From Methyloligella solikamskensis (GTDB lineage Bacteria > Pseudomonadota > Alphaproteobacteria > Rhizobiales > Methyloligellaceae): DNA of 64,000 bases. The stretch is from contig NZ_JBHTJO010000001.1 in NCBI RefSeq assembly GCF_042676065.1, forward strand, positions 1 to 64,000, read 5' to 3'. Each line of letters begins with the position of its first letter. Position 1 is the stretch's first letter. Of the stretch, positions 8,702 through 17,334 are shown in pieces. The notes below the pieces were generated by a model. That model searched no databases and had not been told where the DNA came from. It saw only the letters and a program-made list of their open reading frames with translations. The position numbers and the translations under genes were made by a program.

Positions 8702-9263
8702 CACTGCACTCTATTCCACGCCCGCGCTGGACGGGTATCGCGCCGAGACGGACGGGCTTCTCGTCGAGGAGCTGACCCGGCTCGCAATCGTCTCCATCGC
8801 CACGCCGCTCGGCGGCGACAAGGCTTTGGCGGATGCGTTCCAGAAGAGCTTCGGTGCGGACGTGCCGGAAACCGGACGCGTGACCGTCTCGAAAGACGGC
8901 AAGATCCGATTCCTCGGCATGGCGCCGGGACAGGTCTTCGCGGTGTTCAATCACGACGGGCCGGACGCTGAAGCGCGGCTCGCCAAAGAGTTCTCCGACG
9001 CCGCCTATACGACGGATCAGACCGATGTCTGGGTCGCGCTGCGGGTGGCGGGCACCGAGGTCGTCTCGGTTCTGGAGCGGATCTGCCCGCTCGATCTCCA
9101 CAAGGACGCCTTCCCGGCTGACCGCTGCGCCCGCACGGTGATGGAGCATATGGCGGCGATCGTCCTGCGGGACGGCGAGGACGGGTTCGCGCTGCTCACC
9201 GCCCGCTCATCGGCGCGTTCCTTCCTGCATGCCGTGGAAGTCTCGATCGAAAACGTTCTCTAG
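8694..9263 (+). CDS. soxG: sarcosine oxidase gamma subunit-like / N-methylglutamate dehydrogenase subunit D
   Basis: A protein of about 189 residues that closes the operon. The GTG at 8694 is chosen because AAGGAGA lies 8 bases upstream and it gives the family length; it overlaps the end of the alpha gene by 8 bases. The middle (LRVAGTEVVSVLERICPLDLHKDAF) and the C-terminus (FALLTARSSARSFLHAVE) match the gamma-subunit/GcvT-like fold that packs on the alpha subunit. A rho-independent terminator follows 33 bases after the stop. Confidence 0.83.
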   Translation: MSDTALYSTPALDGYRAETDGLLVEELTRLAIVSIATPLGGDKALADAFQKSFGADVPETGRVTVSKDGKIRFLGMAPGQVFAVFNHDGPDAEARLAKEFSDAAYTTDQTDVWVALRVAGTEVVSVLERICPLDLHKDAFPADRCARTVMEHMAAIVLRDGEDGFALLTARSSARSFLHAVEVSIENVL

Positions 9264-9296
9264 CTGGCTTGTTTGAAAGTCAGGCTCCCTCCGACT

Positions 9297-9333
9297 AACT
9301 GGGCTCTTCGCGTATCGAGGGCCCAGTTTTTTT
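9297..9333 (+). terminator. rho-independent terminator of the sox/mgd-like operon
   Basis: AACTGGGC (9297-9304) pairs with GCCCAGTT (9321-9328), followed by a run of T. It lies between the operon and the convergent molybdenum-subunit gene and may serve both directions, but the T run fits the rightward transcript best. Confidence 0.85.
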
Positions 9334-9345
9334 GTCTGGAGTCGC

Positions 9346-11544
9346 CTACGCCAGCCGGCCGAGATGGTTCTCCAGGGTAATGGGATAATCGCGGGTGCGG
9401 ATGCCTGTCGCGTTGTAGATCGCGTTGGCAATAGCAGCGCCCACACCGCACAGCCCCAGCTCGCCGACACCCTTCGCCTTCATAGGCGAGGAGTACGGAT
9501 CCACATCATCGATGAAGGTGACCTCCTGATGCGGGATGTCGGCGTGGACCGGCACCTCGTAATTCGCCAGATCGTGGTTCACGAAGAAACCGAAGCGGGT
9601 GTCCACGGCGAGATGCTCCATCAGCGCCGCGCCGGCGCCCATGGTCATAGCGCCGATCACCTGGCTGCGGGCCGCTTTCGGATTGAGGATGCGTCCAGCG
9701 GAGCAGACGGCGACCATCCGGTCGATGCGCGGAACGCCGGTGAAGCGGTTCACCGACATCTGGACGAAGTGGCTGGCGAAGGTCGCCTGCTGATACTTCT
9801 TGTCGACATCGGCGTATTCGATGGCGTCCTCACCGACGAGCTCGCCATCGGCGGTCGCCTCGGTGAGCGGCACGCTCTTGTTGCCCAGATGAATCCTGCC
9901 GTTGGTGAAGTTCGCCTTCTGGGGATCGAGGCCGACCTTCTCGGCCGCCTGCTCGCGCAGCTTCACGCAAGCCGCATAGACGCCGGCGGTGGAGTTGTTG
10001 GCGCCCCACTGGCCGCCGGAGCCGGCGGAGATCGGGAAATCAGAATCGCCCAGGGTCACCTTCACCTTCTCAAGAGGCAGGCCCATCATCTCGGCCGCCG
10101 TCTGGGCGAGGATGGTGTAGGTGCCCGTGCCGATATCGGTCATGTCGGTCTCGACGCTCACGACGCCGTCCTTGCCGAGACGCACGCGGGCGGCGGACTT
10201 CATCAAAATATTGCCTCGGTAGCCCGCGGCCATGCCCATGCCGACCAGCCAGTCGCCGTCGACGGTCTTGCCCGGTGTGGCGCTGCGCTTGTCCCAGCCG
10301 AAGGCTTCCGCGCCCTGGCGCAAGCACTCCACGAAGTTGCGCCGTGAGAACGGCCGGTCGGGATCCATGGGATCGACTTGGGTGTCGTTCACGATGCGGA
10401 ACTCGACCGGATCCATACCCAGCTTCTCGGCCATCTCGTCCATGGCGATCTCGAGCGCCATGAGCCCGGGCGCTTCGCCCGGCGCACGCATGGCGTTGCC
10501 TTCCGGCATGTTCAGCTCCGCCAGACGCAGGGCGACCTTACGGTGAGCGCCCGCATAGAAGACCTTGGTCTGATTGACCGCCTCTTCCGGCTTGCCGCCC
10601 GGCAGGTTGCCAGAGGTGCTTTCATGGGCGATGGCCGTCAGGCGACCGTCCTTGGATGCGCCGAGGCGGATGCGCTGGATCGTTGCAGGACGATGGGTCG
10701 TGTTGTTGGCGATGAGCGGACGCTGCAGGGCCACCTTCACGGGCCGCCCGGACTGGCGTGCGCCGATGGCCGCGATCACCACGTCGGAGCGGATGAAGAG
10801 CTTTGAGCCGAAACCGCCACCGAGGAAGGGGGAATCCAGGCGGACTTTCTCCTGAGGGATCTTCAGTGCGTTGGCGAGGTCGCGCTTGCCCCACTGAATC
10901 ATCTGGTTGGACGTCCAGACCGTGAGCTTGTCGCCGTCCCAATTGGCGATGGTCGCGTGGGGCTCCATCATCGCGTGGGTTTCGGCGGGCGTGCGATAGG
11001 TGGCGTCGGTGGTGACCTCAGCACTCTCGAAGGCTTTGTCGAAATCGCCATGGCGCTCGACCAGGTCTTCGCCCTCGGGACCTTTCGCATAGTCCGCAGA
11101 GTCGGCCTGGGCCTCTAGGTCGAATGTACCGTCGTTCCGCTTGTAATCGACCTCGATGAGATTGGCGGCGGCGCGGGCCTCCTCGAAAGTCTCCGCCACC
11201 ACCAGAGCGATTGCCTGGTGATAATGGTCGATCTTGGCGCCACCGAAGAGGTTGGCCGTGTTTTGGGGGCCCAGAGGCGCAGGCTCGTAATCGAGGGTCG
11301 ACACCACGTCGATAACGCCCGGGGCTTGCTTGGCCTTGCTCACATCCATGGACCGGATGCGGCCCGTGGCGATAGACGAGCCCAGGATGTAGCCATAGGC
11401 CTGGTTCGGCACCACGTCGTGGCGCTCGTAGGCGTACGGCGCATTACCGGTAACCTTGAGCGGGCCGTCGATCCGGTCCGTCGGCTTGCCGATCACCTTC
11501 TGCCGGTCGATCGGATTACGAGATGCGGGTGTGTCGAACAGCAT
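9346..11544 (-). CDS. paoC: aldehyde oxidoreductase molybdenum-binding subunit (xanthine dehydrogenase family, PaoC-like)
   Basis: Large catalytic subunit of 732 residues. It shows the xanthine oxidase/aldehyde oxidase pattern: DSPFLGGGFGSKLF near residue 240, GSGGQWGANNSTAGVYA near 510, and a C-terminal KGVGELGLCGVGAAIANAI whose Glu (about residue 692) is the expected base. The family oxidises aldehydes to acids with a molybdopterin cytosine dinucleotide cofactor. It is the last gene of a leftward FeS-FAD-Mo operon, 18 bases after the FAD gene. It has no signal peptide of its own, which fits export as a folded complex on the Tat signal of the FeS subunit. The substrate is not readable; formaldehyde or aromatic aldehydes are possible. 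Confidence 0.87.
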   Translation of the reverse strand: MLFDTPASRNPIDRQKVIGKPTDRIDGPLKVTGNAPYAYERHDVVPNQAYGYILGSSIATGRIRSMDVSKAKQAPGVIDVVSTLDYEPAPLGPQNTANLFGGAKIDHYHQAIALVVAETFEEARAAANLIEVDYKRNDGTFDLEAQADSADYAKGPEGEDLVERHGDFDKAFESAEVTTDATYRTPAETHAMMEPHATIANWDGDKLTVWTSNQMIQWGKRDLANALKIPQEKVRLDSPFLGGGFGSKLFIRSDVVIAAIGARQSGRPVKVALQRPLIANNTTHRPATIQRIRLGASKDGRLTAIAHESTSGNLPGGKPEEAVNQTKVFYAGAHRKVALRLAELNMPEGNAMRAPGEAPGLMALEIAMDEMAEKLGMDPVEFRIVNDTQVDPMDPDRPFSRRNFVECLRQGAEAFGWDKRSATPGKTVDGDWLVGMGMAAGYRGNILMKSAARVRLGKDGVVSVETDMTDIGTGTYTILAQTAAEMMGLPLEKVKVTLGDSDFPISAGSGGQWGANNSTAGVYAACVKLREQAAEKVGLDPQKANFTNGRIHLGNKSVPLTEATADGELVGEDAIEYADVDKKYQQATFASHFVQMSVNRFTGVPRIDRMVAVCSAGRILNPKAARSQVIGAMTMGAGAALMEHLAVDTRFGFFVNHDLANYEVPVHADIPHQEVTFIDDVDPYSSPMKAKGVGELGLCGVGAAIANAIYNATGIRTRDYPITLENHLGRLA

Positions 11545-11562
11545 GAGCCTAGCTCCTTAAGC

Positions 11563-12513
11563 CTAGCTTTTGGCCTTCTCGATCACCGATGCGAGCGTGC
11601 GCTCGACGAGCGGGACCTTGAATGCATTGTGTCGGGTGGTCTTGGCGCCATCGGTCAGCACGCGGGCGACCGCGGCAGCCCCTTCGGGTAGCGCCGCATC
11701 GGCTTCCGGCTTCCGCCAGGGCTTGGGCGCGATGCCGCCGATGGCGACCCGGCCGGTGCCGTCGGGCTGGATGATGGCGGCCACAGACACCAGAGCGAAG
11801 GCGTAGGACGCCCGGTCGCGGACCTTGTGATAGAAATGCTTGCCGCCCACTGGCGGAGGCAGGATCACCGCGGTGATCAGCTCGCCGGGGTTGAGGGCGT
11901 TCTCGTCCTCGGGCGTATCGCCGGGCAGCTTATGAAACTCTTCCAGCGGGATCTGGCGGGTTTCGCCATCGGGGCCGATCGTCTCCACCACCGCATCGAG
12001 GACGCGCATGGCGATCGCCATGTCACCTGGATAAGTGGCGATGCAGCTATCGCTCACGCCGACGATGCCAAGCTGACGGCTGTAGCCGCCGATGGCCGCG
12101 CAGCCCGATCCGGGCTCGCGCTTATTGCACGGCATGTTGGTGTCGTAGAAGTAAGGGCAGCGGGTCCGCTGGAGCAGATTGCCGCCGGTGGTCGCCTTGT
12201 TGCGAAGCTGACCGGAGGCGCCCGCGACGAGGGCGCGGCTGAGTACGGAATAGTCGCGCATCACGCGCTTGTCGGCGGCGAGGTCCGTGTTGCGGACCAG
12301 GGCGCCGATCCTGAGACCGCCCTCCTCCGTCTCGGTGATCTCGTCGAGACCGAGACCGTTCACATCGATCAGGTGGGCGGGCGTCTCGACCTCGAGTTTC
12401 ATCAGGTCGATCAGATTGGTGCCGCCGGCGATGAATTTGGCCTCCTTGCGCGCCATGGCCGCGACGGCGGCATCCTGTGGCGTGGAGGCGCGTTCGTAGG
12501 TGAAGGTCTTCAT
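11563..12513 (-). CDS. paoB: aldehyde oxidoreductase FAD-binding subunit with extra 4Fe-4S site (PaoB-like)
   Basis: A 316-residue protein of the xanthine dehydrogenase FAD subunit family (PCMH-type fold; KFIAGGTNLIDLMKLEV near residue 27, SGQLRNKATTGGNLLQRT near 100). The segment RCPYFYDTNMPCNKREPGSGC (about 117-137) adds cysteines that ordinary FAD subunits lack and that bind a [4Fe-4S] cluster in PaoB-type proteins. It overlaps the FeS gene by 4 bases, so the two are translationally coupled. It carries electrons from the molybdenum subunit. Confidence 0.87.
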   Translation of the reverse strand: MKTFTYERASTPQDAAVAAMARKEAKFIAGGTNLIDLMKLEVETPAHLIDVNGLGLDEITETEEGGLRIGALVRNTDLAADKRVMRDYSVLSRALVAGASGQLRNKATTGGNLLQRTRCPYFYDTNMPCNKREPGSGCAAIGGYSRQLGIVGVSDSCIATYPGDMAIAMRVLDAVVETIGPDGETRQIPLEEFHKLPGDTPEDENALNPGELITAVILPPPVGGKHFYHKVRDRASYAFALVSVAAIIQPDGTGRVAIGGIAPKPWRKPEADAALPEGAAAVARVLTDGAKTTRHNAFKVPLVERTLASVIEKAKS

Positions 12514-13151
12514 GCGGGGACTCCTGCAACTTCAGCCATGGCCTCGGCGATGTTGGAATAGGCACCGCAGCGGCAGATATTGCCGCTCATGCGCTCGCGC
12601 ATCTCCATGTTGGTGAAGCCGGGCTTGGCCATGAGATCCTCGGTGACGTGGCTCGGGACGCCGGCCTCGATCTCCTTCAGAGTGGCGACGGCGGAGCAGA
12701 TCTGGCCGGGGGTGCAGTAGCCGCACTGATAACCGTCATGCTTGATGAAGGCGGCCTGCATGGGATGCAGATCGTCCGGCGTGCCGAGGCCTTCGATGGT
12801 GGTGACTTCGTCGCCCTCATGCATGACGGCGAAGCTGAGACAGGAATTGATCCGCTCGCCGTTGACGAGAACCGTGCAGGCGCCGCATTGGCCGTGATCG
12901 CAGCCCTTCTTGGTGCCGGTCAGCTTCAGATGCTCCCGGAGCGCATCCAGCAGGGTGGTGCGGGTATCGACATCGATGTCGCGCGTCTCGCCATTCACCT
13001 TGAGACTGACGCCGCTGCGGGACGGTGTCGGAATATTCGTCGACTTCGTGATCTGCTTTGCCGCTCCCGGCGTCGCCATGAGCGCGGTGAAGGCCACGCT
13101 GCCAGCGAGAAAGCTCCGTCGGGAAAGTGGGAAAGACTGTCGTAGATTCAT
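12510..13151 (-). CDS. paoA: aldehyde oxidoreductase 2Fe-2S subunit with Tat signal (PaoA-like)
   Basis: A 213-residue protein. The N-terminus has a twin-arginine signal (SRRSFLAG near residue 10, then a hydrophobic stretch to about residue 31), so the complex should be exported folded to the periplasm. Two [2Fe-2S] sites follow: a plant-ferredoxin-type set (CDHGQCGACTVLVNGERINSC, near 85-105) and the helical C-terminal set (CGYCTPGQIC near 140 and CRCGAYSN near 190). It is the first gene of the operon and is divergent from the XdhC-type maturation gene across a 320-base gap. No electron acceptor gene is visible beside it. Confidence 0.88.
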   Translation of the reverse strand: MNLRQSFPLSRRSFLAGSVAFTALMATPGAAKQITKSTNIPTPSRSGVSLKVNGETRDIDVDTRTTLLDALREHLKLTGTKKGCDHGQCGACTVLVNGERINSCLSFAVMHEGDEVTTIEGLGTPDDLHPMQAAFIKHDGYQCGYCTPGQICSAVATLKEIEAGVPSHVTEDLMAKPGFTNMEMRERMSGNICRCGAYSNIAEAMAEVAGVPA

Positions 13152-13472
13152 GGATCTCGCTCCGGCCTAGGGACTTGATGGGATGAGCCGATCCCATGCA
13201 TGTAATGAAAGAATTTCAATGCGGTAGGTGAAACCATCCGGCCGCAGTTTGGTTCGATGGCCGTAGCAATACAAGGGAGCGACCCGAGGTCGCGCTTGGA
13301 TCCGGCGCTCCAAGACCGACCTAAGACGATATCCTGCAACCGATATTTTCGGCTTGAATCCGCGGCCCGCGACGCCCGAAGAGCGGTCCCTGAAACGCGG
13401 TACAACCCCCGACTTCAGCGCCGGTCATTTTTCTTCCCGCGTGGCCCGCAGCCGCCGACAAAAAAGGACTTC
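13152..13472. promoter_or_regulatory. divergent promoter region, aldehyde oxidoreductase / xdhC
   Basis: This 321-base gap holds no convincing gene. Visible elements are TGAAA-GAA-TTTCA (13206-13218), an inverted repeat with 5-base arms, and TTGGTTCGATGG at 13249, which shares TTGGTTCGA with the palindrome at 4145. AAGGA lies just before the ATG at 13473. Confidence 0.35.
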
Positions 13473-14411
13473 ATGAACGCGTTTTCCGATCTCTTGCGCT
13501 TTCTTCTCCACGCCACCGAGCACGGCGAGCGCACAGCGCTGGTGACGATCACCGACGTGATCGGCAGCTCTCCGCGCGCGCCGGGCACCCATATGGGGGT
13601 GACCGAGAGCAGCGCCTATTTCGGCTCGGTCTCCGGCGGCTGCGTGGAGGCGGCGGTGGCCACGGAGGCGGTCCGCATCATGAAGTCGGGACGCGCGGAG
13701 GAGATCCGGTTCGGCCGGGGTTCGCCCTTCATGGATATCCGCCTACCTTGCGGCGGCGGCATCGATCTCCTGTTCACGCCGCAGCCCTCTGCGCAGGTGC
13801 TGGCCGAGGCGCTGCGCCGTCATGAGGACCGGCGCCCCCTGGCCCTGGCGCTGGGCCGGGACGGAAGTCTCGAGCTGGTCGAGCAGAACGGCGCCGGGAG
13901 CGTCTGGCACGGCGACGTCTTCTTTGCTTCCCACCGGCCGCGGCTGAAGCTGTGCGTGTTTGGGCGCGGGGCAGAGGTCCGGTCGCTCTTGCAGCTTGCG
14001 CCGGGGCTCGGGGTGGATCTCTGCATCGCGACTCCGGAAGAAGAGCTGATCGCGGCGGCGGAGGCGGCAGGCGCTCAGGCCCATCACCTCATATCGCGAG
14101 AGAGTCCGCCTGGGTTCACGATCGATCAGGACACCGCGGTGGTGATGCTGTTCCACGATCACGGTTGGGAGCTGGATATTCTGGAGCAGGTGCTGCCCCA
14201 TCCGGCGCTGCTCATCGGCGCCATGGGAAGCCGCCGCACCCATGCGGACCGGCTGGCGGAATTGCGGGCGCGCGGTGTCGACGAGGCCATGCTGGAGAAG
14301 GTGGTTGGACCGATCGGCCTTATCCCCTCGACGCGGGATCCCCAGACCCTGGCGCTGTCCGTGCTTGCTCAAGTCGTGGAGCGCTATAATGCGGCGGCGT
14401 CCAGCCGGTAG
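13473..14411 (+). CDS. xdhC: XdhC family molybdenum hydroxylase maturation factor
   Basis: A 312-residue protein. The ATG at 13473 is chosen for the AAGGA 5 bases before it and for the conserved start; an open frame upstream lacks family character. The XdhC/CoxI N-terminal domain (FGSVSGGCVEAAV near residue 50, IRLPCGGGIDLLF near 90) and the C-terminal Rossmann domain (GAMGSRRTHADRLAEL near 250, then IGLIPSTRDPQTLALSVLAQ) are both present. Family members bind and sulfurate the molybdenum cofactor and load it into the enzyme. Its place divergent from the aldehyde oxidoreductase operon, and just before a MocA-like gene, says it serves that enzyme. Confidence 0.88.
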   Translation: MNAFSDLLRFLLHATEHGERTALVTITDVIGSSPRAPGTHMGVTESSAYFGSVSGGCVEAAVATEAVRIMKSGRAEEIRFGRGSPFMDIRLPCGGGIDLLFTPQPSAQVLAEALRRHEDRRPLALALGRDGSLELVEQNGAGSVWHGDVFFASHRPRLKLCVFGRGAEVRSLLQLAPGLGVDLCIATPEEELIAAAEAAGAQAHHLISRESPPGFTIDQDTAVVMLFHDHGWELDILEQVLPHPALLIGAMGSRRTHADRLAELRARGVDEAMLEKVVGPIGLIPSTRDPQTLALSVLAQVVERYNAAASSR

Positions 14412-14438
14412 CGGTCTGGCGCGTAGCGAAAGCCCGAC

Positions 14439-15029
14439 ATGACAACTTCGCCCTTCATCGCAATCCTTGCCGCGGGCCGCGCCAGCCGCTTCGGCAAGCC
14501 GAAACTGGATGCGCCGCTGGCAGGCAGGCCCGTCGGACACTGGGTGCTGGAGGCGGTCTCATCGGCGGGACTCCCGCCCGGCGTTGTGGTGGTCGGTCCG
14601 ACACCGCCGGACTTTCTCCAGGCGTGGCCAGACTGGGAGAGGCTGGAGAACCCCGATCCTGGAAGAGGGCTCGGGTCTTCGCTAGCGATTGCCGCGCAGG
14701 AAGCCGCGACGCAGGAAGCGGATGCGATGCTCGTACTGCTCGCCGATATGCCGCTGCTCGACCCGGTGTTTCTCAACGAACTCGCCTCCGCCGAAACCCC
14801 TGCCGCAACGATACAAGACGACGGACGACCCGGAGCCCCGGCTCTGCTGCCCCGCTCTTCCTATGAAGCGCTGCAGGCGCTCGACGGGGATCGCGGCGCA
14901 GGGAAGCTGCTCGCCCAAGCGCCGGGACTTACCCTCCTTAGGCCACCTACCGGCATGCTGATCGATATCGACCGGCCGGAGGATTTGGCCCGCGCGGAAG
15001 CGGAGCTTGCTTCGCGCGCCAAGCGTTGA
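14439..15029 (+). CDS. MobA/MocA-like molybdenum cofactor nucleotidyltransferase
   Basis: A 196-residue NTP-transferase domain protein. The nucleotide-binding signature AILAAGRASRFGKPKL is at residues 8-23; VLLADMPLLDP near 100 carries the metal-binding Asp; PTGMLIDIDRPEDLARAE is near the end. The family makes dinucleotide forms of molybdopterin (CMP addition by MocA). Since xanthine-oxidase-type aldehyde oxidoreductases of the PaoABC kind use the cytosine dinucleotide form, a MocA role is inferred. It follows xdhC by 27 bases and is probably co-transcribed. Confidence 0.83.
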   Translation: MTTSPFIAILAAGRASRFGKPKLDAPLAGRPVGHWVLEAVSSAGLPPGVVVVGPTPPDFLQAWPDWERLENPDPGRGLGSSLAIAAQEAATQEADAMLVLLADMPLLDPVFLNELASAETPAATIQDDGRPGAPALLPRSSYEALQALDGDRGAGKLLAQAPGLTLLRPPTGMLIDIDRPEDLARAEAELASRAKR

Positions 15030-15045
15030 GCGCCAAGTCGTCGTT

Positions 15046-15252
15046 TCAGCAGCCGCCGAAATTCTCGGTTTCGGAGCGATGGGAGGTGGGGCGGAATTCC
15101 CAGCTCTGAGCGCCGGACGGAAGGTCGGTTAGCTTCGATGCGATCCGCCAATCCTCGCCTTCCCGATAGACATAGACCGGCTTCGACTGGGCATCGGCCT
15201 GTCGCACGGCTTCGGTGCATATTTCAGAGGGTGGCTGGCCGGAAACGGACAT
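15046..15252 (-). CDS. small hypothetical protein
   Basis: A 68-residue frame (MSVSGQPPSEICTEAVRQ at the start, ending SETENFGGC) that begins 7 bases after the stop of the GFA-family gene on the same strand and ends 16 bases before the convergent MocA-like gene. The composition is protein-like and acidic, with YVYREGEDWRIASKL in the middle. I see no Shine-Dalgarno, so it would rely on coupling to the gene in front. I do not recognise the family. Confidence 0.5.
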   Translation of the reverse strand: MSVSGQPPSEICTEAVRQADAQSKPVYVYREGEDWRIASKLTDLPSGAQSWEFRPTSHRSETENFGGC

Positions 15253-15259
15253 GGCGCGC

Positions 15260-15694
15260 TCAGAGGGGGTTGCCGCGCATGGTGCCGGGAAACTGCGGAA
15301 GATCGTCTTCGATCTCGTAATAGTCGCCTTTCTCGGCGACGAAGATGTGCCGCACGGTCTGCAGCCCGGTCGGTGGGTCCAGGGTGCCGGCGGCGATTGC
15401 GATGGAGGAGCCCTCCGCCGGGTCCCAGAACAGGCTCCCCCCGCAAACCGTGCAGAAGCCCCGGCGCGCTTTCTCCGAAGATCGATACCAGCGGAGGCCA
15501 GTCTCCTCGGTCAGGACGAGGTCCTCTCTTTCCGCGGAGGTGTAGCCGATGAAGTGGCCGTGGGTCTGGCGGCATTGGACGCAGTGGCAATTCACCACCG
15601 GGCGCAATGTCCCCCGCACCTCATACCGCACGCTGCCGCAAAGGCAGTGGCCGGTCTTTACGTCTGCTCTTGCGGTGCTCGTACCGTCCGCCAC
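15260..15694 (-). CDS. GFA family (glutathione-dependent formaldehyde-activating-like) protein
   Basis: A 144-residue zinc protein of the GFA/CENP-V fold. The family cysteines are visible: CLCGSVRYEV near residue 18, NCHCVQCRQTHG near 36, and FCTVCGGSLFWD near 80. The best-known member was proposed to join formaldehyde and glutathione, but most members have no proven function. Its position close to an aldehyde oxidoreductase and a demethylating complex makes an aldehyde-related role plausible; that is inference only. Confidence 0.82.
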   Translation of the reverse strand: MADGTSTARADVKTGHCLCGSVRYEVRGTLRPVVNCHCVQCRQTHGHFIGYTSAEREDLVLTEETGLRWYRSSEKARRGFCTVCGGSLFWDPAEGSSIAIAAGTLDPPTGLQTVRHIFVAEKGDYYEIEDDLPQFPGTMRGNPL

Positions 15695-15742
15695 GCTTTC
15701 CTCCCTTAACCGATGGGAAAAGCGTAACGCGCAAGGCGGCTT

Positions 15743-16951
15743 CTATGAAGCCTGAGTGTGTCCAACTGGTCGCTCGGCGACTGTCCTGGGTGATGCGGTG
15801 GCGAGCACTGTCACGCCGATCACGGCGGATATCAGCGACCCGGTCAGCACACCCATCTTTACCGCGTCGATCTGATCTGCATCGGTAAAGGCAAGACCGC
15901 CGATGAACAGGCTCATGGTGAACCCGATACCGGCAAGGCAGGCGAGACCGTAGACGTGCCGCCACGTCACGTCGGGTGGCAGGGTCGCCAACCTCGTTTT
16001 CGCAGCGATCCAGCAAGCGCCGAAGACGCCGATCTGCTTGCCGAGGACGAGACCGGCGGCGATGCCCAGCGAAAGCGGTGCGAGCAGCGCTTCGAGCCCG
16101 GCACCAGCGAACGACACACCCGCATTGGCGAAAGCGAAGATGGGCAGGATCAGGAAGGCCACCCACGGATGAAGTGCGTGTTCCAGCCGCTCCAGCGGAC
16201 GTTCGTCGCCGGTCGCGATGGGCACGAACATCGCCGTCACGACACCCGCCAGCGTCGCGTGGACGCCTGACTTGAGCACGCAGATCCACAAGAATGCGCC
16301 AAGCAAGAAATAAGGGATCGTCCGCGCCACGCCCAGCCGGTTCAACAGCAGCATGCCCACTGCGGGAACGAGCGCGAGTGCAAGCGCACTGAGGTTCATG
16401 TTTTCGGTATAGAAGAGCGCGATGATCGCGATTGCGCCGATGTCGTCGATGATAGCGATCGCCAGCAGCAAAGCCTTCAGTGCCACGGGCACACGGCTGC
16501 CAAGTAGCGCGAGAAGGCCGAGTGCAAAAGCGATATCGGTGGCAGCCGGGATTGCCCAGCCGTCGAGGTTCTCCGGGGATCCGGTATTGAACGCGACGAA
16601 GACCAATGCGGGCACGATCATGCCACCCAGCGCGGCATAGACGGGCAGCGAGGCTTGCTTCCAGCTCCTCAACTGCCCGGTCACGATCTCGCGCTTCACT
16701 TCCAACCCGATCAGGAAGAAGAACAGCGCCATCAGCCCGTCGTTGATCCAAAGCAGCAACGGCTTGTCGATCGCGACGAGATTGCCCGCGGTGAAGCTAA
16801 CCGGCGTGGCGAGGACGCTTTCGTAGCTGCCGAGCAAGGGCGAATTGGCAATGCCGAGAGCGATCGCGGCGGCGGCGATCAGTACGATGCCGCCTGCGCT
16901 CTCGCCGCCGATAAACTCGATCAAGCGCTCGGTAGGAGTGGGTTGGGTCAT
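15743..16951 (-). CDS. nhaA: Na+/H+ antiporter NhaA
   Basis: An inner-membrane protein of 402 residues with about twelve hydrophobic segments. NhaA signatures are clear: INDGLMALFFFLIGLEVKRE near residue 68, PAATDIAFALG near 133 with the transport Asp, and IAIIDDIGAIAIIALFYT near 165 with the Asp pair that binds Na+/H+. The family exports Na+ or Li+ in exchange for protons, for salt and alkaline tolerance. A DUF465 gene lies just upstream on the same strand and a LysR regulator is divergent, a layout that recalls nhaA/nhaR pairs. The gene ends 48 bases before the convergently oriented neighbourhood of the GFA gene. Confidence 0.93.
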   Translation of the reverse strand: MTQPTPTERLIEFIGGESAGGIVLIAAAAIALGIANSPLLGSYESVLATPVSFTAGNLVAIDKPLLLWINDGLMALFFFLIGLEVKREIVTGQLRSWKQASLPVYAALGGMIVPALVFVAFNTGSPENLDGWAIPAATDIAFALGLLALLGSRVPVALKALLLAIAIIDDIGAIAIIALFYTENMNLSALALALVPAVGMLLLNRLGVARTIPYFLLGAFLWICVLKSGVHATLAGVVTAMFVPIATGDERPLERLEHALHPWVAFLILPIFAFANAGVSFAGAGLEALLAPLSLGIAAGLVLGKQIGVFGACWIAAKTRLATLPPDVTWRHVYGLACLAGIGFTMSLFIGGLAFTDADQIDAVKMGVLTGSLISAVIGVTVLATASPRTVAERPVGHTQAS

Positions 16952-17023
16952 TGGAATTGAGTCATGGGAAAAAGGGCGACGATCCGATTCGGGGGGTGGG
17001 GGCGAGGATCGTCGCCCGGAGGG

Positions 17024-17233
17024 TCAGCTTGCGAAGCTGCGCCCATAATAGTGCCGCTGAAGCGCTGCGATCTTGTCCTTCAGGCGGAGGCGGAGACGCT
17101 TCATCGCCTTCAGCTCCTCGCGCGCACCGGGCGCCTTGGTGGTATCGATCAGCCTGTTGAGCGCACGGTGCTCCCGCAAGAGCTTGCGCAGGTGGGGAAT
17201 CATGATTTTTTCGTCGGGGGTCGTTCGGGCCAT
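17024..17233 (-). CDS. YdcH family (DUF465) small protein
   Basis: A 69-residue charged, helical protein. The core KLLREHRALNRLIDTTK and LKAMKRLRLRLKDKIAALQ matches the DUF465/YdcH pattern of two antiparallel helices. The ATG at 17233 is chosen for GGATGGAGAG upstream; a TTG at 17263 would add ten residues. It is 72 bases upstream of nhaA on the same strand and probably shares its promoter. The molecular function of the family is not established. Confidence 0.75.
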   Translation of the reverse strand: MARTTPDEKIMIPHLRKLLREHRALNRLIDTTKAPGAREELKAMKRLRLRLKDKIAALQRHYYGRSFAS

Positions 17234-17315
17234 CACACTCTCCATCCTTCGATGGAAGGACAATGCGGCTTTCGAACGCGATAATCCAATTCGAACTATT
17301 GCCTCGCCTCGATAA

Positions 17316-17333
17316 AGTTCTCTAATGAGAACT
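17316..17333. promoter_or_regulatory. inverted repeat overlapping the LysR start, candidate operator
   Basis: AGTTCTC-TAAT-GAGAACT is a perfect inverted repeat with 7-base arms that ends one base before the ATG at 17335. A bound protein would block the ribosome site and the divergent promoter, so autoregulation of the LysR gene and control of the DUF465/nhaA unit are plausible. Confidence 0.45.
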
Positions 17334-17334
17334 G

